This document shows, one piece after another, positions 37,283 through 48,926 of a stretch of DNA of 64,000 bases (positions are counted from its first letter, which is position 1; every line of letters begins with the position of its first letter). The notes under the pieces are model-generated. The model did not search any database. It was not told where the DNA came from and saw only the letters and a program-made list of their open reading frames with translations. This stretch comes from Adineta vaga (taxonomy: Eukaryota; Rotifera). The translations under genes were made by a program, and so were the position numbers. The stretch lies in contig CP075492.1 of the NCBI GenBank assembly GCA_021613535.1, forward strand, positions 12,896,001 to 12,960,000. The letters run 5' to 3'.

Positions 37283-38240
37283 TCAAATAAATGGCACAAC
37301 ATTTGGCAAATTTAGTTTTTGAAAAAAGTTTCTTATCTCTTCACGTTTATACTGTTGTGAAAAATGAATCAATACAAAAATTGTATTTGGATTTTGTACA
37401 ACGAATGGTTGAAGATCATTCTAAATTGAAAAGAAACTCGTTTTTTTAAATTAGTTTTTGATAGTTTTTTCATACCCAAATAACATGTTTAACATCTGAT
37501 GCTCGTTCTGCATGCTGTTCATGATCAATAAATGAACATTCGACTATAATCAAACGAAATTGAGATAATTCGGAAGAATATTTTTGGAAAATTGTCGCTG
37601 TTGTATCACCCAAAAAAGCAAATAAGGGTACTAATCTTTCTTCGGTTAATTCCAAAGTTTTATCTTTCTGTCGCAAATTACCAATTTCTTTACTTGTTAA
37701 ATGTTCATAGTCTTTCTTCAATTTTTGTCGATTTTCATAAAATCCATAACCACAACAAGGAACAGAGTGGTCCATATCAAATATACGAATTTTCATTGTT
37801 TTCCGAAATGTTAATAATTCATCAGATTGAACACCAATTAAATCATAATTTTTCGTCCATTTACTAGTATCAGCATCCATTTCTCCAGCCGCACGAAGAA
37901 TTTGACATTTTTCAATAAATTCTTTCATAGATTCAACAGCAGATATAGGAAGATAGACTTGTGGTGGACGGCTTCGACTGACAAATCGTGTTATATCAAG
38001 GCAATGATCAGAATGAGTATGAGTGATAAATATATTTCTTGGATGAGTCGTTGTCACTAAACAACCGCAATCCAGTAACATATCTAATTCAGGTATGAAG
38101 AGACTTGTTGCATCGGCTGCTCTTGAACGACCAATTAAAGTATAAGAACCAAGAGTAGAAGGAAATTTCCAAGAAAGGATATCATTTGAGCATAGCCATT
38201 CACTACTCGAAGGTAGAGGTGTAGGAAACATGCTTGTCAT
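37283..38240 (-). CDS. tRNase Z-like metallo-beta-lactamase hydrolase
   Basis: Exon 1 is 38240-37476 and exon 2 is 37420-37283 (intron 55 nt, phase 0); 300 aa. The metal motif FITHTHSDHCLD (HxHxDH) follows a strand holding LLDCG; other family marks are MDHSVPCCGYGFYE, the FAFLGDTTAT segment with the bridging Asp, IIVECSFIDHEQ and VLIHFSQQY near the C-terminus. These are the layout of short-form tRNase Z/ELAC1-like enzymes, which cut the 3' trailer from pre-tRNA. Length fits the short form. Plant TRZ-like and bacterial enzymes look similar; substrate remains inference. A perfect CRE is 85 bases upstream. Confidence 0.85.
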
Positions 38241-38811
38241 TTGATTTTCACGAGCCGAGTGCTTTATTCTTTCTGAATTTGTGTAATTTCGACAAAAAAT
38301 GGCAAGCGTTTAAAAGCCTAAAAATGACGTCATTTATTGCGCAATTTCATTGCTTCTTGATACACGTGAATTGATTAACGAATGAGATTAAATCTTGTGT
38401 ACAAAATAGTGACTATATGATGTGGAGAAAGAGGAAGCATTAAAAGTTTTGTTAGGATGACCTTACATAGTGACATCACTTTAGGTAAAAATTTCCTCAA
38501 TAAAATAATAATAGTAAATATTTCAGTGATCAGATGAATGAAAAACATTTAAAGTTCGTTGGAATATATCCATAGATTCTATTCGTTTTGTAAACCTATA
38601 GAAAAACAATATTCGTTATGTGAATTAGTACACATCACGTCACGTGGCCCTATTTTTTCTCTTTCTACGATTCTACTATTTCTTCTCGTTGACCCTGATT
38701 CCATCTTTCTCGTCTACTCCACCATTCATTTAACTAAACACTCTATTTCTATACAGTACATATTTCTCTTTATCCGTTTCGAAGTTATACTACTATCTCG
38801 AAATTGTAAGA
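38241..38811. other. Divergent promoter region with several ACGT-core sites
   Basis: Holds TGACGTCA (38325-38332), CACGTG (38363-38368) and TCACGTCACGTGGCC (38635-38649). No gene inside. Confidence 0.5.
38325..38332. promoter_or_regulatory. Perfect CRE (TGACGTCA)
   Basis: Palindromic TGACGTCA 85 bases upstream of the tRNase Z-like ATG; an E-box CACGTG is at 38363-38368. Either divergent gene (tRNase Z-like or the 66-aa protein) could use them. Confidence 0.5.
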
Positions 38812-39012
38812 ATGTCCTCATCAAACCAAGGTAAAGAATATACTGGTTTGGAAACAGATCATGGTGATACAAAAAAACAACAAGCTGATCAAAGTGCTAA
38901 AGACGGTATGTCCAAAGGTGCTGTTTCTGTTGATCATGCCAAATCTGGTGGTTCATCTGGTGATATCGGTCTCGGTAATCCCAATACTCAAACACATCGA
39001 CCACCAACATAA
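38812..39012 (+). CDS. 66-residue hydrophilic Gly/Lys/Asp-rich protein
   Basis: ATG at 38812, single exon, 66 aa. Composition is Gly, Ser, Lys, Asp, Gln and Thr with no Cys or Trp and few hydrophobic residues (GDTKKQQADQSAKDGMSKGA, SGGSSGDIGLGNP). That is the profile of hydrophilin/LEA-like intrinsically disordered proteins, which in desiccation-tolerant animals protect other proteins; no LEA motif is exact, so the function is inference. AATAAA at 39073-39078 supports a transcript. Upstream at 38635-38649 is a compound ACGT site. Confidence 0.65.
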   Translation: MSSSNQGKEYTGLETDHGDTKKQQADQSAKDGMSKGAVSVDHAKSGGSSGDIGLGNPNTQTHRPPT

Positions 39013-39262
39013 TTTTTTTTCATTGTTTTCTTTTTGTCATGAATATGACAATTGTGTTTGATAAAAGTATCAAATAAAACGTCAACAAGAATGAAGTGTA
39101 GATGGGCGTGTTTCTTATTTGATTTCTATTGAATCTAAAGTTTCGTTTATATGTCAAAATATTTTTATGAAACGTTTTATTCGAAATGTTATCAATAAAA
39201 AACTCGTGCTTCACTGAATACAGACACAGTCAATAGTTTTCTCATTTGATTTTTCATATCTT

Positions 39263-40223
39263 TTATGCTTCTGTCAAATCATCATTATAATACAACATAA
39301 TGGATTGTAAATAACTATCATCACGCATTTTAAGTCTATCAAAATCAGCATCATCATCACGAATACCATTTTCTTCTAATGTTTTCTCCATGTCTAAGAC
39401 TTTACCATCATATTTCCATGTATAACTTGATGCATGTTTATTATATTTTAAATAGCGTTCAAGGATTTCATGCATATTTTCTTCAGAACAAACCTTTTTG
39501 GAAAGAAAACAAGTTATTATTGAGAAGAAAAAAAAAGATTTGAAATTTACTTCAATTATTTGATCTTGTAATGTGAGAACGTTTAAGATTCGAATTGTAC
39601 GAATTTTTTTCGATAAAACACCGATTTTATATTTGGAATCTTTCCACCATGGAATGCCGAAATCATTAGCAAAATCACTTGAAGGAAATGGTGGAGAAAC
39701 ATGTATAAAACGACCGTGAGGTGTATACGGAAGTAAACAATGCGTGACTGGATCGATATGATGACGAATCTATATTGAACAAAAAAGAAATTTCTCGATG
39801 TTCAATTGTATAAATGAGAAAATCATATTTTGCAAAACGAAAAATATGGAAATAAATCTAAAGTCTTAGCCTGTGATTCCGTTACTTTTTCTGGAAAAAA
39901 GATTTTAGAGATAAAAACAAATATTTCCATTGTTTAAGAAGTCTTACATCGTGTGTTCGAGGATCAAACCAATGTGATATATCCAAACCAGCGACGTCAA
40001 TAATTGGTTTGAGAAGAACATCACCTATAAATTAATTACCGATGAAATATCTTTATCAAAAAGATTAGATACCCTAGAACGAACCACTATGTTCTTCGAC
40101 AAGTTTCGTCAAATCATAGACATGACCCAAGAAGGATACCCAAATATCGGATGTTGTATTATGTGACGAAACTTCATTGGAAGTGAAGAAATGTGGTCGA
40201 GATGCTTTCGTATCTTTCTTCAT
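39263..40223 (-). CDS. CYB5D1: Cytochrome b5 domain-containing protein 1
   Basis: Four exons join in frame: 40223-40085, 40024-39948, 39769-39551, 39493-39263 (666 nt, 221 aa). The cytochrome b5-like part is [24 protein letters not shown] and [18 protein letters not shown], with His in HSG and ISH as likely haem ligands; the canonical HPGG is not kept. The C-terminal ubiquitin-like part contains [29 protein letters not shown] and YYNDDLTEA, characteristic of CYB5D1. The family is known from motile cilia. Introns are 50-180 nt; the first has a GTTCGT donor. Confidence 0.92.
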
Positions 40224-41079
40224 TTTAAACGTTGTTCCTTGACAATCTTATATAGAAATAGAACATTAACGTTTTGTTTTCTATTGATACCATTTTTAAT
40301 ATGACAAACGATATGTTGTCTAGCAACATAGTTGAAAGATACAGTACTAAAAAATGAGACGATTTCAAATTCTAGATATAACTTCGAAATAGTAGATCAT
40401 GAAGAATCTTTATTGATGAATTATTTTACATTTGTAGTTAATAGATGTCGTTAGATAGTATGGATTCTGTCTGAATAGAAAAAAGAGTGAAAGTGGCTGA
40501 TTAATGTTTCATTGTACGGAATCAATTGCTCAAAAAAAATTTATATCATATTACTTTTTAATTATCTGAAGAGAAAAAAAACGAAGCAATGAAACTCTAT
40601 ATACACAATACTCCCAGATAGTTTTATTTTCTAATTGTAGCTAAATAGTCATACTTCTATCAAATCTATATCCAAAATTTGATCTAAAAGTGAGCTGAAA
40701 GACTGAAAAAAAACATATTCGTAAGTATTTATTAATCATCGTACTTAAAATGTCTTATCCAATAGAATTTGAGAAAGAAAATCATTTCCATCGAAGAACG
40801 ATACACAAATTATTCCTTCTCTTGGAAACAATCCAAAAACGATTTCTTTTATACGATCCACTATATGAATCACTAGTTATTTTTCGTTTCTACTCCATCC
40901 ATGCTTAAATAATATAGAATATGTTATATATATATTCATGTTATCATATACGTAAATTATCTCTCGTTCTTTTCGGTGTCACTAAATAGATTTAAAAAAA
41001 ACTATCCATATTCTTTTCTGTTATTCTTCTTGACATGTTTTGTTGTTTTCATTAAAGATCTTCAGTGTGTAAATTTGTC
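40224..41079. other. Divergent upstream region
   Basis: Between CYB5D1 and the KH protein. No gene recognised; a 5' exon of the KH gene could lie here (AG at 41063-41064 is a possible acceptor). Confidence 0.5.
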
Positions 41080-42430
41080 ATGAAAAATCAAACTATTGAA
41101 CTTCGTACGATTTTTAATGGACTTTCTCGATCATTAGATGAACAATATATTCAATTAAAAACTGACCTAGATAAATGGCATGCCGATATGTTTCAACGTA
41201 TTCAAGATATGTATTTGAATACTTTAATTGAATTAGATACATCTTATGAACGATTAGATACATTTCGTCAAACACTCTATGTTCTACTTGATGATGAACG
41301 ATTGACAGGTAATTATACGAACTTTTATAAAGCAAATTGAAATGACCTATTCTTTTCTTTTTTTCGTTTTCTTTCCAGTACCAATGACTTCATCGGATAT
41401 AAATACATATTCAACTCGATTATCATGGATCGAAAATGAAATTGATTCAATATTAAATCTATTCTTTCATATTAATTGTCCATCAGTGAAATTAAATCAT
41501 CGACCATATCTTATTCATTCCAATACATCATCAGTTATTCCATGTCGAGTTTTAATTAAACATGAACATACAAGTTTATTACCAGATTCAATGAATAATA
41601 CACTTTATACACTATTAACTCATTCAACATCACCTGAAGCAATATTAATTACAAGTACTGTACAACAATTAACGTCAATTATTGAACAAATTCTTTGTCA
41701 AACAAATGAATTACGTATTTTAATTCATGAATGTTATGCTCCATTTATTATTGGACAATTAGGTAGTCGAGCAAAGATGCTAAAAGATAAATATAGTTTA
41801 ACAAATGTGAAAGTCTATCCAACATGTGCTCCACTATCAACTGAACGAATACTTCTTTTAACGGGAACAAAATATGAACAAATTATTGAATGTTTAACAG
41901 AAATCTATTTAAATATCTGTCAAACATCGATAATGAATCAAAATCAACAAGCAATATTTCTTTATTCACCAGAATTTTATGATGTTTCATTAGCAGATGA
42001 TTATGGAGGTTTTGTTGATCGACAATTACAAGGAACAAGTCAACGATCTGTAACAACGAATAATAATAATTTCGTACAAGATGATGATGATTTAAGTGGT
42101 TATGAAGATGAAGATGTGGAAGATTTTGATAATGATGGAAATACACATTCAACAGATGCAGTTGAACCATTACGTGAAAGACATTGGACATTATCAGATG
42201 CTCAAGCTGGAGCTTTATTTGGACCGAATTCTTCTCGTTTACATCAAATTCGTAGTGAATCAAATGCTTGGATTGTTATCTACGAAGCTGAAGGAAAAAG
42301 TACGCGAAGACCTATGTCTATTCGCGGAACGAAAGCAGAAATTGAACAGGCAACAAAATTAATTTTAGAAACAATCAAACGTCATGATAGAAAACTACCA
42401 TTAAGACACAATCATAAACGTGGAAAGTAA
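41080..42430 (+). CDS. hnRNP K-like KH-domain RNA-binding protein
   Basis: Exons 41080-41308 and 41379-42430 join in frame (426 aa from ATG 41080; the frame opens upstream without ATG, so an earlier exon is possible). An N-terminal helical region is followed by three KH-like units. KH1 (CRVLIKHEHTSLLPDS, ILITSTVQQLTSIIEQIL) lacks GxxG. KH2 (LRILIHECYAPFIIGQLGSR, TERILLLTG) keeps GQLG and is clearly hnRNP K KH2-like. KH3 (LSDAQAGALFGPNSSRL, RRPMSIRGTKAEIEQATKLI) has GPNS for GxxG. Between KH2 and KH3 is an acidic linker (DDDDLSGYEDEDVEDFDND). Probably binds single-stranded pyrimidine-rich RNA through KH2. Confidence 0.82.
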
Positions 42431-42753
42431 TTCAGGTAGAACGTTTCTGTCTAACAATACTAATAAGATTAACACATTCATTTAAATTTAGATCAACCAA
42501 ATGTGATATTACTTAGTGATTTAGTAAACTTTTTATGTGTGTGTGTTGTTTTGCTATCGTTTGTTTTTTGTATATAAATTCATATTAACCTTTTATTCTA
42601 TTCCGTTGTGTTTGTCTTGTGAAGAAAAAAAAACTGAACGTTGGAAAAGGTTTTTCGTTATTAGTGATCTATATTTAAGTTTTCAATTATTTATTGCCTC
42701 TACAAGACGTACAAAACTGAATGAAAAGGAAAAATATATAAATAGTATGAAAT
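42431..42753. other. Convergent 3' flanks
   Basis: Between the KH protein and FHAD1-like stop codons. Nothing recognised. Confidence 0.5.
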
Positions 42754-45700
42754 TTAACTGATGACATTATTGGAAACATCCTAAAACAAATAAATAAATG
42801 AAAGTTTGATTTATTCATATAACAATCAAAATTTAGTGTTACCATTGATTGTAATTCTAGGAGTTTAACTTTATTCGTTTGATCAGATAATGTATCTAAA
42901 GCTTCATGTAATTCCTAAATGAAATACACAGATAGATGATTAAATATTTCTATGAATTTATCAAAACAAACTTGTTTCAATGTTTTAATTTCATAATTCT
43001 TTCGAGATAATTTTTGATTCATTTCTCGTTTGACTGTTTGAACTTTTCCTGTTGTATCATCAGGTGGACAATGATGATGCAGATTATTGATTGAACCACC
43101 ACTTCGACGTATTAATTCATTCGATTGTGATAGATCTGCATTCTGAATTAAATCAATTTTCAATTTCATGTGAAATTTTATGACAAATCTGAAACATACT
43201 CGACTGAGTTTAATCGTTGAATTAACTCGTTTCTCTTGATTGAGATTGTTTTGAGTTTCTTTCAATGTATTTCGAAGATATAATGTTTCATCATCTTTTA
43301 TTCGTTTATCGGTCTGAGAGAAAGAAACCTATCGAAAAAGTCAAAGAATACTTGAGAAAACTTACTTCAAGACCTTGTAAAAGATTGTCTCTTTCACGTA
43401 GTGCAATTTCAGCTTGTCGAAGTTTGCCCAAATCTTTTTCATAATCTTTTAATAGATCTTCTTTACGTACTAGACGATCATGTAAAATCTAAATCAATAA
43501 AAAAAGACGAGAAGGTATTTTAGTTTATTAGATAAATATAGACGGGTCTAACTTCAATTTTTTGTAATAAAACATCAATAATACGTTGTCGTTGCTGAAC
43601 AGCAACATAACGTTCATTAGATGATGCAGTTGTCAATGGAGATGTGTTCAATAATGTACTATCTTCGATATCAAGTAATCGAACTACTTTTCGAGCGAAA
43701 GTTTGATACTATATGAGAGAAAAATTTTGAATGAAGTGTTGAGAAGATTTTCTGAAAATTTAATTTACTAATTCATCACATGATTGTAGAATATTCATTG
43801 TTTCAGCATGAGCTGTACGTTCTTCAATAACTTTTTGTGCTTCGGGTGTTAAATAAGATGTGTCAGTTCCTGTTAATGCTTGTCGTGATGCTGTTGCTGA
43901 ATTGGATCCTGTTGGTGCTGTTAAATATTGTATATCAATAGGTAAAGCTTGTCGTGCACGCATTTCTGCTAATTCACATTTTAATGAAACAACTTGTTGT
44001 AAAGTTTTTTCATAAGATGGATTCGCTGGTCTTGTTTGTTCTAATGATTTAATTCTTGCTCGTAATTCATTCAATGCTTCCCGTTGTCGACCAATAGTTT
44101 GCTCATGTCGTTCGCCTTTACATTGTGCTCCGATAGCAACAAGTTCATGTGTTACACGACCCTAGAAGAATAAATTGATTGACAGTTATAGACGATTGAA
44201 ATCGTTTTTTTTTATTTACTTCATCATGACTGGTTCTTTCAACACGTTCAACAATTGAACTTGTTTGTTCAAGAGATTTATTCAATCGATCGATATCTGT
44301 TTGACGTTGATCGACTAATAATTGATATTGATCTGCTAAAACTTTGGATTTTCTATGAAATAAAATACAAATGATTGACTATAGTTATTATCAAACAAAC
44401 GTATTATCTCATACGAAAGTTCAGTTTGTAGAAATTCAATTTTAGCTGCTTGTTTATCAACAATATCACTTAATTTCGATAATTTTACTCTTGTTGCATT
44501 TAATTCTTTTGTTTGATCACGTATAGTATTGTCACTTTTTTCTAGGGCTCGTTTTTGTTTATCACTTAATTCACCTTGAACGTCCGATAGACGAGCATTC
44601 ATACCAGCTAAATCACGTCGTAATGAAATAATTATTTGTTCTTGTTCTTGAATACGAGTTTTATATGTTTGTAATTCATGACTACAAAAATCATATTTCA
44701 TTATTAAGAATTCAAAATCTAATAACAAACCTAACGTCGGTTACAGCTGTAGTTACAACAGGTATGATGGGTATTGCTTTCGCAGTAGTTGAAGTAGGTG
44801 TGGGTGGTTTACCTAAAGAAATTCATAAATCGATTGATTTTCTTTTGATATCAAGACGTTCCTACCAACATCTGTTATCAATGTTACTTTACCTTTAACT
44901 TTTTTGCTAGCATTATCTAATTCTGTTTGTAATTTTACACGTTTGTCTTGTTCTTCAGTTAGATTCTTTTCTAACTGTACAATCATCTTGGAAAATTGTC
45001 GTACTTGTCCTTTGTAAACTTCAATTTGTGCACTAAAAAATCAAATGTATGTGTAGAAAACGAACTTATTAATGTAACGAATGTTTACTTTAAATCTTCG
45101 ATAGTTGTATTTTTTTCTTTTTCCATCCGATTTAATTCTTCTCTTTGTTTATCATGAACATCTGATAAACCATTCTGTTGTTCTCTCTAGAACAATAAAA
45201 AAACATGATCAAATAAGAAGGAAAATCAAATGAACCTGTTCAGTTAATTGACGTTGACAATCATGTAATTTTGTCGTTAATTCATCAATTTGTCGAGATG
45301 ATCCACTTTGAAGTGTTGTCAATTGCTTAAAAGTCATCAGATACATTGCCATAATGTTACAAGTATAAATTTTCCTACCTGAAGATATTCATTATTTTGC
45401 GTAGTAACACTTGCAAGACGATCAGTTAATGAACGAATTTGTTCATCATGATCACTTTGTAATTGAGCAGTTTGTTGACGAAGACGATCACATTCATCAT
45501 TATAACGTTGTTGCCAAGAAGCACTATATTGAAAAAGTAAAAGTTACTAAACGAAACAATAATGTTTAATCTTCCTACTCTTTGTCGGAAGTGAGTTTTT
45601 CCAATTCAGAACGAAATCGCTCTTCATGAGATGTATGTTCAAGTGCAAAATTTTGTTTTTCACGTTCGAATTCTTCATATTGACGACGAATGAATGCTAA

Positions 45701-48110
45701 TGTTTGATTTACAGCTAGACAAAAGAATATCATCGAAATTTTTGTTCTTCATTTCATATAAAACTAACTCACTTTGAGTTTCTTGTTGATCCTCACTTTT
45801 ACTAACAAGACCATTGATATCCGAGATTAATTTCGTATAAAAATCCACAATATTCAAGGCTGCACGTTTAAACATTCCAACAACTGTACCATCTTCAGCC
45901 CCTTCTTCCAGATCAATCATTTGTTGTCGAACTTGTGCAAGATTTTCCGTTGTTGCGTGCTCTTGTATTGCATTCGACTATTTTAAAAGAACATTTTATT
46001 TTGAATCTGTTCGTGAATAACTTACAAGTAATCCAATGAATTTACTGAGTAAAATTCGTAAATTTTCATTCGATGATGCATAATGATCAGTTTGTTGTCC
46101 AAGCTGATTTTGAGATTGAGTCAAACGTTGTTTTAATTGTTCAATTTGTTCAACTATATTATGTTGTTCTTCATCATAATCATCATCTTCATCGACTGCA
46201 AAACATTTCCATATTCTCGTACAGAATTCGTCATACTAAAAAATGAAAGGATTATTTTCTTTTTTTCAAACAATTTCTTTACTTTTTTCTCCGAATTTTG
46301 TAGATTAGTTTTAAATTTTGCTTCATTTTGTTGGACTTCTACGAGTTGGCCACGCATAACTTCACATTCTTGTTTTAACTTTTGTTCATTTTGATTTAAT
46401 CTTAATAATTGTGTTTCAGTATCTTTCAGTTGTGACTTCAATCGATTTACACTTTCATTCAATTCACTTATTTGTTGTTCAGCAAGTTTGATTTTCTAAA
46501 ATAAGCAATGTTCAATAGAGAAGAAAAGATGATAATAGGAGATTTACAAGTTCTTTTTCCTTGGTGTAACGTTCTTCTTCTGCATGATTACGATCACGAA
46601 GTAGATTGAGCTAGAATAAAACAAACAAATTTCGATGATTTTCATCGTAAACAACGAGCAAAAGATCATATACAAAACAAAATGATTAGTAAATCAAACG
46701 GAAATGCTTCAAAAAAAAATGTCTCCTTTTCACTCACCTCCTTTACATGACAGAAGAGAGGGCAAAAACAAGGCATGCAAAACGACATGATAATATGAAA
46801 TCAATACTCTATTTACCTTTGCTTGGAGAGATTGTAATCGAAGATCTTTGTCACGACTATCATTTTTCATCCCTTCGATTTCTCGAGTTAATTTTGTCAG
46901 ATCAGATTCCTACACATAACGATATTCACTCATAGAAAGATTTAGAATGAATCTCAATGAGCATACTTTAATATGGAGATCACGTTGAAGACTTGTAATC
47001 AATCCGGAAGCAGCTTGTTTTTCCCGTTTCACTTTGTCTAACTCACTTTTTAATGTTCGAACTTCATTTGTAAACGTTGAACTCAATGGTTCTAAATTAC
47101 GAAGCTGAAGAAAAAAGAACATATCTAATTATTAATTCATGTAACAAGAAAAACTAAGTTACGCGATCATTTAATCCACGAATATCTGCATCACGTCCTT
47201 TTATTTCTCTCTCTAGTTGATCAACACGATTTGTTATTTCACTCGCTTCATGAGTTGAAATATCTAATTCTCCAGTAAAATTTCCATTGATCACATTTCG
47301 ACCATTACTTAAAGTATTGTTCGTTGTCCAAGCATTCGCTATTAATAAGATTCAGTGTGAGAAATGAAATATAGGATGTTTATTAAGGATACATACTGCG
47401 AACTTGAGAATTATGATTAGTATTAGAATCTTGACTAGTAGCGTTTGTAATCATAGTTGGTGGTTTCTTAGCGCCTACACTTGAAGGTCGAGTTCTATGA
47501 AACGAAGAAGAATATTACATGATCTGATAAAGAAATGACAACCATTGTTATACCGAAGTGAAAATCCTGGATTTTGTGTGATATCAATTTGTTGTTGTTG
47601 AGTTGTAGTGCCACTTGTTACTCGCCGAGATGGAATTGTTTGAGAAATAAGTTGAAGAGAATTCGATGTTGGTTGCCTTTGATAAATAGATGGCATTGTA
47701 GTCTAGACAAATACCTTGCAGAAATTTTCAGAGAAATATGATGTTAAATACTTCTTGTAGTTGTTCCATACGAAATTCTAATGGTAAACCATTACTACCA
47801 AATCGAATAATATCACCATTTGCCAATCGAACAGCTGCATTTTGTACACGACAATCATGAACATATGTTCCTGATGATGAATTCAGATCTTTCAAAATAA
47901 AACAACGTTGTTCATCATCATATTCTAATAATGCATGTTGATTGTCAACTTGAGGACTCTACGAAAGAAAGGACTATATAAAATTCATAGAAATACATAA
48001 GATGAACAGACATTGATACTTATATCACAATTTTCACGTCCAATGGTTGTTACTTTAGGACCAAGAGGAAAAGCATACGCGCCGTCTTCACTGTACAATA
48101 AACCTTTCAT
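42754..48110 (-). CDS. FHAD1: FHAD1-like protein: N-terminal FHA domain, long coiled coil
   Basis: Many short exons (about 20) separated by 50-60-nt introns. First exons: 48110-48012, 47958-47752, 47702-47554. The FHA domain fills the first about 100 residues: KVTTIGRENCDISIN, then SPQVDNQHALLEYDD, LKDLNSSSGTYVHDC and LANGDIIRFG, with the phosphothreonine-binding Arg, Ser and Asn all kept. A Ser/Thr/Gln-rich linker follows, then a very long alpha-helical coiled coil (for example ELDKVKREKQAASGLITSLQ, LNQNEQKLKQECEVMRGQLV). The last exon is 42780-42754, ending NNVIS. FHA plus coiled coil in this order is FHAD1, a ciliary/testis protein; internal exon borders were not all fixed. Confidence 0.82.
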
Positions 48111-48926
48111 ATTATCTAGAATTATGTTCAAATGATCCATTGAGGAAAAAATGTATATTTTGATTCAATTTTATTCAAAAAGAACTAACAATGATGAGAT
48201 TACCTACATTCGTTTGTGAAGGATTTTAATCGATTCTCTTTACTTTCCTTTGAAAAAGCAATTAAAGGTAGGTTGCCAAGAATTTGAACTAAAATCAATT
48301 TGATCTGTTTATTGACTCATCATTCCATTATAAGTAGAGTATATGCCGGTTGCTTGGATATTCTAAGTTATTATTTTCATAAAAGTCATCAAAATATTAC
48401 AATTTTTATATAAAAAAATATGGAACTTTATTCTTAAACATTTTCATCTCAATTTTCATTTGTCTATAGAGGACGCTAATCTGCATTGAAAACATTGTTT
48501 TTATAAAAATAACCTATATATCCAAACAAAGCTTGTATTTTTGTTTTTTATATATAATCATTTCTAAATAATTCGCTTATTTTGGATTTGTATTGGTCAA
48601 TCTCCTACGTCCACTATTGGACTTACTCGAATAAAAATTGCTCGTACTCTCTCTCGCTCTATTTTTTTCGTTCTTTCTTTTTCTATTTTACTCGTTGATT
48701 TTTTTTACGGCTTGGTTTGTTCCTAGAGCATGTCCCAACTGTATGCCTGACATATGAACTACGAGCAAGTCTTTTAAAAGTACAGCTATCTTTTAGATAA
48801 TCATGTTAAACATCGAATTAAAACATTTGCGATATGATCAATAAGCAACAACGACAAATACTAATGGATTCATTTTCATATGATTAAAACTTAGTTATTT
48901 ATTGTTTTTTCAAAAAAATAAAGAAA
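48111..48926. promoter_or_regulatory. Bidirectional upstream region
   Basis: Separates the FHAD1-like gene (minus) from a coiled-coil gene (plus). AT-rich; no recognised motif. Confidence 0.4.
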
